Shown piece after piece: positions 21,125 to 30,844 of a stretch of DNA of 64,000 nucleotides. The translations under genes were made by a program, and so were the position numbers. Where the stretch lies: positions 13,162,578-13,226,577 of the forward strand of contig JAVIAB010000024.1 of NCBI GenBank assembly GCA_032433765.1, written 5' to 3'. Source of the stretch: Megaustenia siamemsis (lineage: Eukaryota > Mollusca > Gastropoda > Stylommatophora > Ariophantidae). The notes beneath the pieces are model-generated. The model saw only the letters and a list, made by a program, of their open reading frames with translations. It did not search any database and was not told the origin of the DNA. Every line of letters begins with the position of its first letter. Within the stretch, counting starts at the first letter, position 1.

Positions 21125-22322
21125 TATTTACAAAATGATATCGATTGTGAAAGATTGACTTGATTTGAGATGTGGAGTAAAGAGAATAGAAGGGTTAGCA
21201 CCAATGATATCAGGTGTGAAAGATTTGACATGAGTTGATCTGTGTAGTTTAGAGAATAGAATGATTAGCAACAATGATACCAAGTGGGAAAGATTTGACA
21301 TGAGTTGATCTGTGTAGTTTAGAGAATAGAACCTGAGCAACAATGAAATCAAGTGTGGAAGATTTGACATGGGTTGATCTGTGTAGTTTAGATTATAGAA
21401 CCTGAGCAACAACGATATCAAGTGTGAAAGATTTTACCTGAGTTGATCTGTACAGTCTAGAGAATAGAATGATTAGCGACAATGATATCAAGTGTGAAAG
21501 ATTTGACAAGAGTTGATCTGTGTAGTTTAGAGAATAGAATGATTAGCAAAAATGATATCAAGTGGGAAAGATTTGACATGAGCTGATCTGTGCAGTCTAG
21601 AGAATAGAATGATTTGCAACAATGATATCAAGTGGGAAAGATTTGACCTGAGTTGATCTGTGCAGTCTAGAGAATAGAATAATTAGCAACAATTATATCA
21701 AGTATGAAAGATTTGACATGAGCTGATCTGTGCAGTCTAGAGAATAGAATGATTAGCGACAACGATATCAAGTATGAAAGATTTGACATGAGTTGATCTG
21801 TGCAGTCTAGAGAATAGAATGATTAGCGACAATGATATCAAGTGTGAAAGATTTGACAAGAGTTGATCTGTGCAGTCTAGAGAATAGAATGATTAGCGAC
21901 AATGATATCAAGTGTGAAAGACGTGGCATGAGTTGATCTGTGCAGTTTAGAGAATAGAACCTTAGCGACAATGATATCAAGTGTGAAAGACGTGGCATGA
22001 GTTGATCTGTGCAGTTTAGAGAATAGAACCTTAGCGACAATGATATCAAGTGTGAAAGACGTGGCATGAGTTGATCTGTGCAGTTTAGAGAATAGAACCT
22101 TAGCGACAACGATATCAAGTGTGAAAGACGTGGCATGAGTTGATCTGTGTAGTTTAAAAAAAGAACCTTAGCGACAATGATATCAAGTGTGAAAGATGTG
22201 GCATGAGTTGATCTGTGCAGTTTAGAGAATAGAACCTTAGCGACAATGATATCAAGTGTGAAAGACGTGGCATGAGTTGATCTGTGTAGTTTAGAGAATA
22301 GAATAATTAGCAACAATGATAA
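21125..22322. repeat. 70-bp minisatellite, ~17 copies
   Basis: Unit GATTAGCAACAATGATATCA + AGTGTGAAAGATTTGACATG + AGTTGATCTGTGTAGTTTAG + AGAATAGAAT. GAGTTGATC at 21232 and 21302 gives 70 bp. Two subtypes are segregated: GATTAGCAAC/ATTTGACATG on the left and CCTTAGCGAC/ACGTGGCATG on the right, the latter 69 bp. The minus-strand frame 21807-22316 is a repeat artefact. Confidence 0.95.
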
Positions 22323-22448
22323 TCACGTGTACCTTTGTTTTTTTCTAAGTCTATGAAACAGATGAATCAACTGATACCAGTAAGTTTAATCCTTTAGAAC
22401 GGACAATAATAAGACTAACAAGATAATTGTCGTGAGTTATAATTACTG

Positions 22449-22625
22449 TCAAGTGGTCTAGAGATAAGATGCTGGATTCTGGACAAGAAGGTGAGGGTTC
22501 AATTTCACAAGTGGAAATATAAAAATAAAAACTGAATCCGTGGTTTCGCCTTTCCTTTGACCCCTTGAGAGTGATATATCTTATGGCCCAACCTCTTGTA
22601 CAACGGTCAAAATAAAAAAAAATAG
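22449..22625 (+). mobile_element. possible tRNA-derived SINE (SINE4)
   Basis: tRNA-like beginning: A-box-like GTGGTCTAGAGATAAGATGC and B-box-like GGTTCAATTTC spaced about 45 bp apart, followed by an A-rich body and poly-A at 22610-22622. Only one copy in the window, so family status is inference. Confidence 0.5.
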
Positions 22626-22825
22626 GGAGATCAGTGTCCAGTCGCGCACGTTAAGCAGCCTTTGGAAGTGACAAATTGAAAGGTTTAGGCCCAAAAAATT
22701 AAAAACCGGGCAAAATTATCAGAAAACATGTACCCACACAGACATATCGGAGGCTGTACCACGGAATTTGTAACGGTGGGAGAGGGGTCTCCTCGGAGAT
22801 TCTCGAGGTGGGAATCTGAGCCGCC

Positions 22826-23090
22826 TATGGATTAGTTCGGTATGTAGTGATGCTTATATTAACAGTACATAACATAAAAATAACATTACATAAAAATAAC
22901 ATTTTAAACAGTGCTACCCAGTTACCCATTTCTGTCAGCAGCTGGGTCGACCATGGGGGTATTTTCTTGTTCAACCACGAGTACAACTCATACTGTTTCC
23001 AACGGGAATCGAACACATGTTGTCCGAACGTTGGTAGCTAATGGAGTGATTTTTTTCCAATTATGCTATCGAGCCCCTCCCAATCTAATG
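22826..23090 (-). mobile_element. SINE3 copy
   Basis: The minus strand begins with tRNA-like GGCTCGATAGCATAATTGG and B-box-like GTTCGATTCCC, then a body with GAGTTGTACTCGTGGTTGAA and TACCCCCATGGTCGACCCAG. Shares this body with the plus-strand copy at 61988-62240. The 3' end near 22850-22900 is AT-rich. Confidence 0.72.
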
Positions 23091-23204
23091 TGTCAAATTA
23101 GTATGACGTGGTGCACCGTCAAGACAAACAAGAGAACAATGTACGTTAAACGATAACTCTCCTAGGAAATGTTATATTTTTTCACACCTATCCCCGTGTA
23201 ATCT

Positions 23205-24235
23205 ATTTTTCTATGAATCTGTCTGCTTCTTGTTTGAGTTGGAGCTTTAGAGTGTGTTTCCAAAGTTTGCGGTCTGGAGCTGTTTCTTCATGGACAATGT
23301 TCGCAGTGCAATGATGATGACCCGAAAATAACTCAATAATTCAATAAGCTATTTCTTCATGGACAGTGTTCGCAGTGCAATGATGATGACCCGAAAATAA
23401 CTCAATAATTCAATAAGCTATTTCTTCATGGACAATGTTCGCAGTGCAATGATGATGACCCGAAAATAACTCAATAATTCAATAAGCTATTCCTTCATGG
23501 ACAATGTTCGCAGTGCAATGATGATGACCCGGAAATAGCTCAATAATTCAATAAGCTATTTCTTCATGGACAGTGTTCGCAGTGCAATAATGATGACCAG
23601 AAAATAACTCAATAATTCAATAAGTTATTTCTTCATGGACAATGTTCGCAGTGCAATGATGATGACCCGGAAATAGCTCAATAATTCAATAAGCTATTTC
23701 TTCATGGACAGTGTTCGCAGTGCAATGATGATGACCAGAAAATAACTCAATAATTCAATAAGCTATTTCTACCCAGGCTACAGGGTTTATGTTCATAGTC
23801 TTCATGTCACTTTTACACACGTCTACAAATCGAAGATTGGGCGCCACTAGTTCTTTCGGCAACTGCTAGTTGTCCATAGAGTATATCTTTTGGTTAGCGG
23901 CCATCTTTCATACGGTGTACGTGGTCAAGCCAGTGTAACCTACGTTGTTTGAGCTGCGTGTAGATGTTCGGGAGGCCCTGCTGCAGGGCATCAAGTCTGC
24001 AGCTGTCAACAAAGATAGCACGTGTTGCTTCGACGTCCTGACCGAGTATATTATTACTTCGCAAACTTATTGTTAGATCGAAGTCTCTGCAGGCATGAGA
24101 AAAACGATGTACCATGCTGATCCTGAACTCTGGAGCGATCAGCGCAGCGCAATCAGCAAATAACATGTGTCTAATAGTGATATGTCTGTCCTCGGACCGA
24201 GATTGAACAACCGATGATCAGATCTAGTAGAACGA
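23205..24235 (-). mobile_element. LINE-E relic interrupted by a 69-bp array
   Basis: The minus-strand frame 23894-24166 holds LLFADCAALIAPEF (RT motif C, with Cys at the second Asp), MVHRFSHACRDFDLTISLRS, GQDVEATRAIFVDS, then a deletion joining to PNIYTQLKQRRLHWLDHVHR and MKDGR. The end of the family (KQEADRFIE-like, TCTGTCTGCTTCTTGTTTGA on plus) lies at 23205-23245 beyond the array. Compare the more complete copy at 29455-30735. Confidence 0.83.
23285..23772. repeat. 69-bp minisatellite, 7 copies, inside LINE-E
   Basis: Unit CTATTTCTTCATGGACAATG + TTCGCAGTGCAATGATGATG + ACCCGAAAATAACTCAATAA + TTCAATAAG. ATGG anchors at 23290 and 23359 give 69 bp. It sits exactly where LINE-E copies elsewhere are continuous, so it grew or inserted within the element. 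Confidence 0.92.
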
Positions 24236-24324
24236 TAGACTTGCAGTAATGAACATGAATATACATGGCCATATAAATGCCTAGGAATTATAACAGATAG
24301 GAAACAACATTAAAGACAAGTGGA

Positions 24325-24940
24325 ACAATATTAAAACAGGTAAATGAATTTAAATATTTGGCAACTTTGTTAACCTCAGACGGAAGATGTACAACAGAGG
24401 TGAGATGCAGAATGGCTCAGGCAAAAGCAGGTTTCCAAAAAAATAAATGAGAAAGATACTATGCAATAGACTTTTGACAATAGAAACGAGAAAAAGAGTT
24501 CTTAAATGTTATGTAGAGCCAGTCTTAACATATGGATGTGAATCATGGACAATAGGACAACAGACAAGAAAATCACTGCAGTCTGTAGAAATGTGGTTTT
24601 ACAGAAGAATGTTGAGAATACCATGGACAGCTAAAAAGAGTAATGAAAACGTTCTGAAAGAGGCCAAATCAAAAAGAGACCTAATTTCCAATATTAGGAA
24701 GAAACAATCATCACTTTTTGGCCATGTAATGAGAAGAGAACAACTGGAATATATTGTAACAAGTGGGAAAATTGAGGGACGAAGAGAAAGAGGGAAGCAA
24801 TCAGAAAAAAAAACCAGACAGCTTAAGTGAATGGATTGGTAGAAGGTCAACAACAGAAATGATAAATAACTGTCGAGATCAAAAGTTGTGGAGAGACATG
24901 ATCACCTACGCCAGCAGGCCCGGTACTTCATGATGATAAG
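24325..24940 (+). mobile_element. LINE-A2 relic, best C-terminal copy
   Basis: From FKYLATLLTSDGRCTTEVRC through AQAKAGFQK and a frameshift, then an open frame 24447-24830: LLTIETRKRVLKCYVEPVLT, YGCESWTIGQQTRK, WFYRRMLRIPWTAKKSNENV, NIRKKQSSLFGHVMRREQLE and IEGRRERGKQ. After another frameshift the SLSEWIGRRSTTEMIN region leads to the end near 24940. This copy defines the LINE-A2 C-terminal region. Confidence 0.9.
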
Positions 24941-25132
24941 GAGGAGGAAACAAGGTGACAAAACAATTTTTAAAAAGCAAAGAGAAAAAAATATAAAAAC
25001 GCTACTAAGAGAGAAAACTAAAAAATATAGATTTTGAATGTTAAAAATTCACAGAGCTTGATTAATTATCTATACACATGTTAATGGCTTGTTGATTCCC
25101 GAAGGCTTGTGGGTATTTGATGTCTCTACATA

Positions 25133-25805
25133 TTCATCATCATTGTGTGCCGTCACCGCATGGAAGGTTGGCTACCATGGAGCGTCATTCCACTCTGTCT
25201 CTTGCTTTGATTATCATAGGCTGACTTATCCAGCTTGTGATGTTACTCGTCCATGTTAGTCTTGGTCTGTCTCTTTTACCTTATATATTCCCTTCCAATA
25301 TTATTTTTATTAGGCTGTTGTGTCTTTTAACATGACCCAAAAATTTCATTTGTTTTGCTATAATTATGTTAATAGTTCTCTTTTCATTTTTAGTTGTTAT
25401 AAAACTTCATCGTTTGTTTTCTTTTTTTTTCCATCCAATTCTACCTATTTTTCTATAAATCCACATTTAAAAGGCTTCAATTTTCTGTTCTGTTCTGGTC
25501 TAATGACCATGTTTCTGCACCATACAGGAATATTGAGAAGATGTTACATTTTGCTATTCTTAGTTTTAGCCCTGGTGTTACTTGTTTAGATGTTAGTATA
25601 TTTTTCATGGCATTGAAATTACTTTTTGCCATACCTATTCTTTTATTTATTTCAGTTGTACATTTTCCATCACTGGTTATAGTATGTCCAAGGTAGTTGT
25701 AGTTCTGAACTGTCTCTAGATGTATTCCTTCCACTTTGATGTTTAATTGTAGGTCTTGGGAATTGTCTTTGTTTATGATCATAGTTTTAGTCTTTTTGAT
25801 ATTCT
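25133..25805 (-). mobile_element. LINE-C relic
   Basis: The minus-strand frame 25477-25782 gives MIINKDNSQDLQLNIKVEGI, TVQNYNYLGHTITSDGKCTT, INKRIGMAKSNFNAMKNILT and SKQVTPGLKLRIAKCNIFSI. The 3' part runs to the GCCGTCACC...CATCATCAT end at 25133 with frameshifts. Upstream RT motifs are missing (5'-truncated at the KTKTMI region). Confidence 0.87.
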
Positions 25806-26029
25806 ATATTTGACATATTACGTCCACTCAAATCAACAAGTAGATACAAGTCACTGAAATTTTAACGAATTTTTATAGTGAAATTACACTCACCCAGAAC
25901 AGTAGATCTCAATATCTCATTGACAAGGAGGGCTTGAAACATGAACATATTCCACACATTTAAAACACAGTACACGGGAACTACACACTCTTATTTTACT
26001 GTGTCGAAACTTGCGCAAGCGGAAGCACA
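25806..26029. other. no recognisable feature
   Basis: Short single-copy-looking segment between LINE-C and the flank of the 56-bp array. Confidence 0.4.
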
Positions 26030-27390
26030 CACATGTTGTCGTCTACTTCCGTTCCACATCGACTACAATAAAAGGTAAGGGACTTGAAAGAATGTGTGTG
26101 AGATATTGAATGATTGTCTGATTGATAAAATGATTGTGTGGGAGAATGGGTGTGTGAGATATTGATTGATTGTCTGATTGATAAAATGATTGTGTGAGAG
26201 AATGGGTGTGTGAGATATTAATTGATTGTCTTATTGATAAAATGATTGTGTGGGAGAATGAGTGTGTGAGATATTGAATGATTGTCTAATTGATAAAATG
26301 ATTGTGTGGGAGAATGAGTGAGTGAGATATTGATTGATTGTCTGATTGATAAAATGATTGTGTGGGAGAATGAGTGTGTGAGATATTGATTGATTGTCTG
26401 ATTGACAAAATGATTGTGTGGGAGAATGGGTGTGTGAGATATTGATTGATTGTCTGATTGACAAAATGATTGTTTGGGAGAATGGTAGAATGGGTATGTG
26501 AGATATTGATTGATTGTCTGATTGACAAAATGATTGTGTGGGAGAATGGGTGTGTGAGATATTGAATGATTGTCTGATTGTCTGATTGATAAATGATTGT
26601 GTGGGAGAATGGGTGTGTGAGATATTGATTGATTGTCTGATTGGTAAATGATTGTGTGGGAGAATGAGTGTGTGAGATATTGATTGATTGTCTGATTGAC
26701 AAAATGATTGTGTGGGAGAATGGGTGTGTGAGATATTGATTGTTTGTCTGATTGACAAAATGATTGTTTGGGAGAATGGTAGAATGGGTGTGTGAGATAT
26801 TGATTTATTGTCTGATTGACAAAATGATTGTGTGGGAGAATGGGTGTGTGAGATATTGAATGATTGTCTGATTGACACAATGATTCTGTGGGAGAATGGA
26901 TGTGTGAGATATTGAATGATTGTCAGATTGATAAAATGATTGTGTGAGAGAATGGGTGTATGAGATATTGATTGTGAGATTGACAAAATGATTGTGTGGG
27001 AGAATGGGCGTGTGAGATATTGATTGTGTGATTGACAAAATGATTGTGTGGGAGAATGGGTGTGTGAGATATTGATTGTCTGATTGATAAAATGATTTTG
27101 CAGGAGAATGCTCTTGAGATAGGGAATGGTTGTCTGATTTAAATGATTGTGTGGCAGAGTTAGTGTAAAATATTGAATGATTGTCTGATTGAAAAACAAT
27201 TGTGTTGGAGAATGGGTGTTTGAGATATTGAATGATTGTGTGATTGACAAAATGATTGTGTAGAAGAGTGAGCTTGAGATAGTAAATGATTGTCATATTG
27301 ACAAAATAAATGTGTGGGAGAATGGGTGTGTGAGCTATTGAATGATTGTCTGATTGACACAATGATTCTGTGGGAGAATGAGTGTGTGAT
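26030..27390. repeat. 56-bp minisatellite (array 1), ~23 copies, with shared flank
   Basis: Unit GGGTGTGTGAGATATTGATT + GATTGTCTGATTGACAAAAT + GATTGTGTGGGAGAAT, starting near 26090. The 60 bp before it (CATGTTGTCGTCTACTTCCG ... AAAAGGTAAGGGAC) also precede array 2 at 30845. Minus-strand frames up to 339 codons (HTHSPTQSFCQSDNQ-type) are artefacts of a stop-free unit. The right-hand units are the most diverged. Confidence 0.93.
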
Positions 27391-27399
27391 AATACATTT

Positions 27400-28018
27400 C
27401 ATAAATAACACCAGGGCTAAAACTAAGAATATCAAAATGTGAAACATTCTCTCAACATTCCGATATGGTGCAGAATCAGAGAAGACAATTGAAGCATCTT
27501 ACATCTTCGCAACATTCCTATATGGTGCAGAATCAGAGCAGACAATTGAAGCATGTTACATCTTCTCAACATTCCTATATGGTGCAGAATCAGAGCAGAC
27601 AATTGAAGCATGTTACATCTTCTCAACATTCCTATATGGTGCAGAATCAGAGCAGACAATTGAAGCCTTTGACACGTGGACTTAAAAGAATTGTAAGAAT
27701 TGGATGGAGAGAAAAGAAAACAAACGATGAAGTCTTAAAACAACTAAAAATTGGAAAGAGAACTGCTAAACACAATTCAAACAAGACAAGTTAGATTTTT
27801 GAGGCATGTTAAAAGACACAGCAACTTACAGAAAGTAATCTTGGAAGGGAAAATACAAGGTAAACGAGGCAGACCAAGACTAACATGGACGAGTAACATG
27901 AAAATATGGACAGGTTAACATATGACAGCCGTCAGTATGACAACATGCAAGAGATAACGGAAATGCGCTCCATGATAGCCAACATTCCACGCGGAGACGG
28001 CACGTAAAGATGATGAAT
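27400..28018 (+). mobile_element. LINE-C relic containing a 57-bp tandem array
   Basis: Starts at AATAACACCAGGGCTAAAAC (TPGLKLRI region), is expanded at 27448-27668, then continues IEAFDTWT-like, RIGWREKKTNDEVLKQLKI and GKRTAKHNSNKTS in a frame to 27794. It ends with the LTWTSNMK region and GGAGACGGCACG + TAAAGATGATGA. Confidence 0.86.
27448..27668. repeat. 57-bp tandem array made from LINE-C sequence, ~4 copies
   Basis: Unit AACATTCCTATATGGTGCAG + AATCAGAGCAGACAATTGAA + GCATGTTACATCTTCTC. In an unexpanded LINE-C (33400-33470) the same words occur once and in the same order: GTTACATCTTCTCAATATTC, CTATATGGTGCAGAAACATG, AGAATTGAAGCC. So the array is duplicated LINE-C coding sequence. Confidence 0.9.
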
Positions 28019-28052
28019 CATGTGGTGATTTGTCTTAAATATATTATGTCAT

Positions 28053-28096
28053 TCTTCCTCTTTCCTTCCTTATTTGAGCTTCAGCGTCGAGGGGTA
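28053..28096 (-). mobile_element. LINE-B 3' stub, ~42 bp, with TSD
   Basis: Only the last ~40 bp of LINE-B (TTCCTTCCTTATTTGAGCTT, CAGCGTCGAGGGG on plus). It is bounded by ATTATGTCATTC at 28043-28054 and 28097-28108, so it is an extremely 5'-truncated but genuine insertion. Confidence 0.75.
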
Positions 28097-28108
28097 ATTA
28101 TGTCATTC

Positions 28109-28383
28109 ATCATCATCATCATGTGCCATACCGGTTGGCGTAGGCGATCCTGTCTCTCCACAATCTTCTATCTACAGTGCATCGTATCAGTTCTGTTGTT
28201 GACTGTTTTCCATGCCATGACACCAAGCTATCCAGTATTTTCTCTCTGTGTCGTCCGCGATCTCTCTTTCCTTTTATTTTGCCAGTTGTAACCAAGTATT
28301 CCAACTTTCCTTTTCTCATGATGTGCCCGAAAAATGTTGATTGCTTCTTTCTGATGTTTTTTTAAGAGCTCCCTTTTTTGTGA
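28109..28383 (-). mobile_element. LINE-A relic, C-terminal end, same target site as LINE-B stub
   Basis: The minus strand reads IRKKQSTFFGHIMRKGKLEY, GKIKGKRDRGRHREK, SLVSWHGKQSTTELIRCTVD and ANRYGT, with a CATCATCATCATCATG tail on plus. Nearly intact over its length. Flanks ATTATGTCATTC (28097-28108) and ATTATGTCATT (28384-28394) form its TSD. Confidence 0.9.
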
Positions 28384-28747
28384 ATTATGTCATTATTCCA
28401 ATATAATGTATATGTTGTTTTACAGGTAGGATCTGATAACCTTAGACCAGGAACAAATATGAGAAATGTAAGTTATGCAAATAATTGAAATAGTAGTAGG
28501 TTATGTACCCATTTTAGAAAATGAAAAAAATGGTGAAAAGACTGAATGATCTGATGTTTATTTGGTTACATGTCAATGTTGAATTTATCCTCAATCTTTT
28601 AGTAAAATTGGATGTGGTAAAATGGCGGAAAAGCAAACAGGAGGGTTCCAAAACATAACTAACATAGTCTCGTTAACAACATATATATATATAACATATT
28701 TATGGTTGTGTCGGTTTACGGATAGTAACTATGATAATTAAATATGT

Positions 28748-28940
28748 ATCATCATCATCAAGTACCGGGCCTAGAGGCGTAGGTGATCATGTCTCTCTAC
28801 AACTTTCGAACTCGACAGTTATCCTTTCTGTTGTTCACTTTCTGCCAAGCCATTCTCCTAAGCTGTCTAGTATCTTTTCTCTTTGCTTCCCTCTATCTCT
28901 TCGTCCCTCAATTTCCCCAGTTGTTACAATATATATATAT
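28748..28940 (-). mobile_element. LINE-A2 relic, 3' end
   Basis: The minus strand reads the terminal ~60 codons: GKLRDEEIEGSKEK-like, RQLRRMAWQKV-like frame-shifted regions, CRVRKLWRDMITYASRPGT and a CATCATCATCAAG tail on plus. It is cut at 28940 by a TA/GTA microsatellite. Confidence 0.8.
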
Positions 28941-29015
28941 ATATAATGTAGTAGTAGTAGCAGCTGTAGTAGTGGTAGTAGTGGTAGTAGTGGTAGTAGT
29001 AGTTATTGTAGTCTT
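28930..29015. repeat. (TA)n then (GTA)n microsatellites
   Basis: A short TA run (28930-28946) followed by an imperfect GTAGTA...GTGGTA stretch to about 29010. Confidence 0.9.
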
Positions 29016-29049
29016 CTTCTACTTTTCTCTTTTCACTGATACCTAAAAG

Positions 29050-29325
29050 GTGTCGTGGTTTATATCATTTGTCGTTCTTGAGCTGCTCGAACTGTCTGAA
29101 TTAGTGATTTTCCTTTGTTGTTACATGTCTCTGTCACTGCATCTATCCATCTTCTTCTGGGTCTTCCTCTTGGTCTTTTTCCATGCATTCTCGAGAAGAA
29201 CGCCCTTGATGGTGATTGGTGGGGATTCATTCTGACCAGGTGGCCAAACCATTTAAGTTGTTGTTCTATATATTCTTGGCAGGGTTTTGTTCCTACTATT
29301 TTTCTTATGGTTTCATAGTTATTGT
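29050..29325 (-). mobile_element. LINE-F relic, C-terminal piece
   Basis: The minus strand reads, across frames, K.CQEYIEQQLKWFGHLVRM, a NPHQSP segment, RMHGKRPRGRPRRRWMQ-like and a short tail. This gene order (QLKWFGH ... GRPRRRW) is that of the C-terminus of RTE-like LINEs. It is distinct from LINE-B. One copy only in the window. Confidence 0.6.
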
Positions 29326-29454
29326 AGTAATAGTAGTAATTGTAATTGTAGCAGTTATATTAGTAGTAGTAGTAATTTCCGTCAGTCATAGTTAGTTGAC
29401 TATGAATTTTTCAGCGCCTCCAGAAATGTTATTTTTTTCCTTTTCTTTCGCAGT

Positions 29455-29814
29455 GTATTCTCTTTTTTCTATGACTCTGTCTGCTTCTTGTTTGAGGTGA
29501 ACCGGGGTGGTCCCCGGCTGTAGGGTTTATGTTCAGTCTTCATGTTACGTTTACACACGTCTATAAATCGAAGATTTAGCAGCCTCCTAGTTCTTTTACC
29601 ATCTGCTAGTTGTCCATAGAGCATATCTTTTAGTCTGTGACCATCTTTCCTATTGTGTACGTGGCCAAGCCAGCATAACCCACATTGTTTGAGCATCATG
29701 TAGAGATGTTCGGGACGCTTGTGAGAGTGATGACCTCCACGTTTTTTTCACTTTATCCTTCCAGGTTATAACAAGAATACGGCTCAGAAATCGCATATTT
29801 TTGTTGTTGTTGTT

Positions 29815-29845
<31 letters not shown>

Positions 29846-30735
29846 CTGTTGTTGTTATTGTTGTTGTTATTGTTGTTGCTGTTGTTGTTGTTGTTATTGT
29901 TGTTGTTGCTGTTGTTGTTGTTGTTGCTGCGTTCGCCAGCTTTCAACTCTGACGAAGTCCCTAGAGACTAGGTACTGAATTTTGCGTGTTAATCCATTTT
30001 TTTTACCGGCAGCCATGTGCACATGGGTCCCTCACCGCACAGTCAGGTAACTTCGATTTCGGAAGCACTCATTTTTTTCCGTCGATGAGTAACTGACGTT
30101 TCAAATCGGATCTCGCTGCTGAGACCAGAGGTTGTTGCCGCAGAGAGAAATTATAAATAAAAATCCCAACCGGTGTAGCCGACATTTGAACCCACAACCT
30201 CTGTCTCGAGGCCGGCGTCTTGCCTCTATACCAACAAGCCACAATGGACTGGGAATATGAGGAAACTGCAAAAAGGAACACTTTAAATCGCATATGCAAT
30301 GCATATCTCCTGCTTTTCATAAGTTGTCCATGATTCGCTGCTATTCAGAAGGATACTTATGATGTCAGCACATTGTAAATGGCGTCCTTTGTTTTGTTAG
30401 TTTGCTATTTTACCAGACATGTCTAGAAACAAAGGCTACGGTGGTAGCAGATTTACCAATGTGGATGTCAGTTTGTGTATCTAAAAATAGTTTGTTGTTG
30501 ATGATAGACCTCAGGTAGCTATGCTGCTGCAGGGCATCGAGTTTGTAGTTTTCAAAAGAGATTGCAGGTGTTGCTTCGACGTCCTGACCGAGTAGATTAG
30601 TTTACTGTAAACCTATTGTTAGACCGAAGTCTCTGCTGGCATGCGAAAAGCGATGTGCCATGCTCTTCCTGACTTTGCGTGACAAGTGCTGCGTCGTCAG
30701 CAAATAAAAGGTCTATTAGTGATATGTCTGATTAT
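29455..30735 (-). mobile_element. LINE-E relic split by a SINE2 chimera
   Basis: The minus strand, from 30735 down, reads FADDAALVT-like, SFRMPAETSV-type frame-shifted text, then (after the insertion 29799-30284) LYMMLKQCGLCWLGHVHNRK, DGHRLKDMLYGQLADGKRTR, FIDVCKRNMKTEHK and a KQEADRVIEK-like end near 29470. The two halves are collinear with the 23.2-24.2 kb copy. Many stops. Confidence 0.8.
29799..30284 (-). mobile_element. SINE2 chimeric copy with K-derived 5' end, TSD
   Basis: Between AAATCGCATAT at 29788-29798 and at 30285-30295 (perfect 11-bp TSD). On minus it starts AAAGTGTTCCTTTTTGCAGT + TTCCTCATATTCCCAGTCC (matching an internal segment of retroposon K), then GGCTTGTTGGTATAGAGGCA (A-box), GTGGGTTCAAATGTCGG (B-box-like), the SINE2 body, and a >100-bp (AAC)n tail that appears on plus as GTT repeats at 29811-29927. 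Confidence 0.85.
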
Positions 30736-30835
30736 ATATATATTTATATATATGAGAGAGAGAGACAAAGATAGAGAGAGAGAGAGAGAAACGAGGAAGG
30801 AGAAAAGGAAAGAGGTGGAGAGAGAAAGAGAGAGG
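30732..30835. repeat. (TA)n and GA-rich simple repeat
   Basis: TATATATATATTTATATATAT followed by a purine-only stretch of GAGA/GGAAGGA to about 30835. It bridges LINE-E and the flank of the second 56-bp array. Confidence 0.9.
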
Positions 30836-30844
30836 TGTATATGT

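Noticed and set aside
22449..22510. tRNA gene
   Set aside because: Stem pairings are poor and the sequence runs into an A-rich body with poly-A; more likely a SINE head.
26218..27362. Minus-strand open frames up to 339 codons (HTHSPTQSFCQSDNQ-type repeats)
   Set aside because: They lie wholly inside the 56-bp array. The unit has no stop on minus in any frame, and since 56 is not a multiple of three the same text cycles through all three frames, as expected for an artefact.
29650..29946. Asn-rich open frame
   Set aside because: It is the (AAC)n tail of the SINE2 chimera read on the minus strand.
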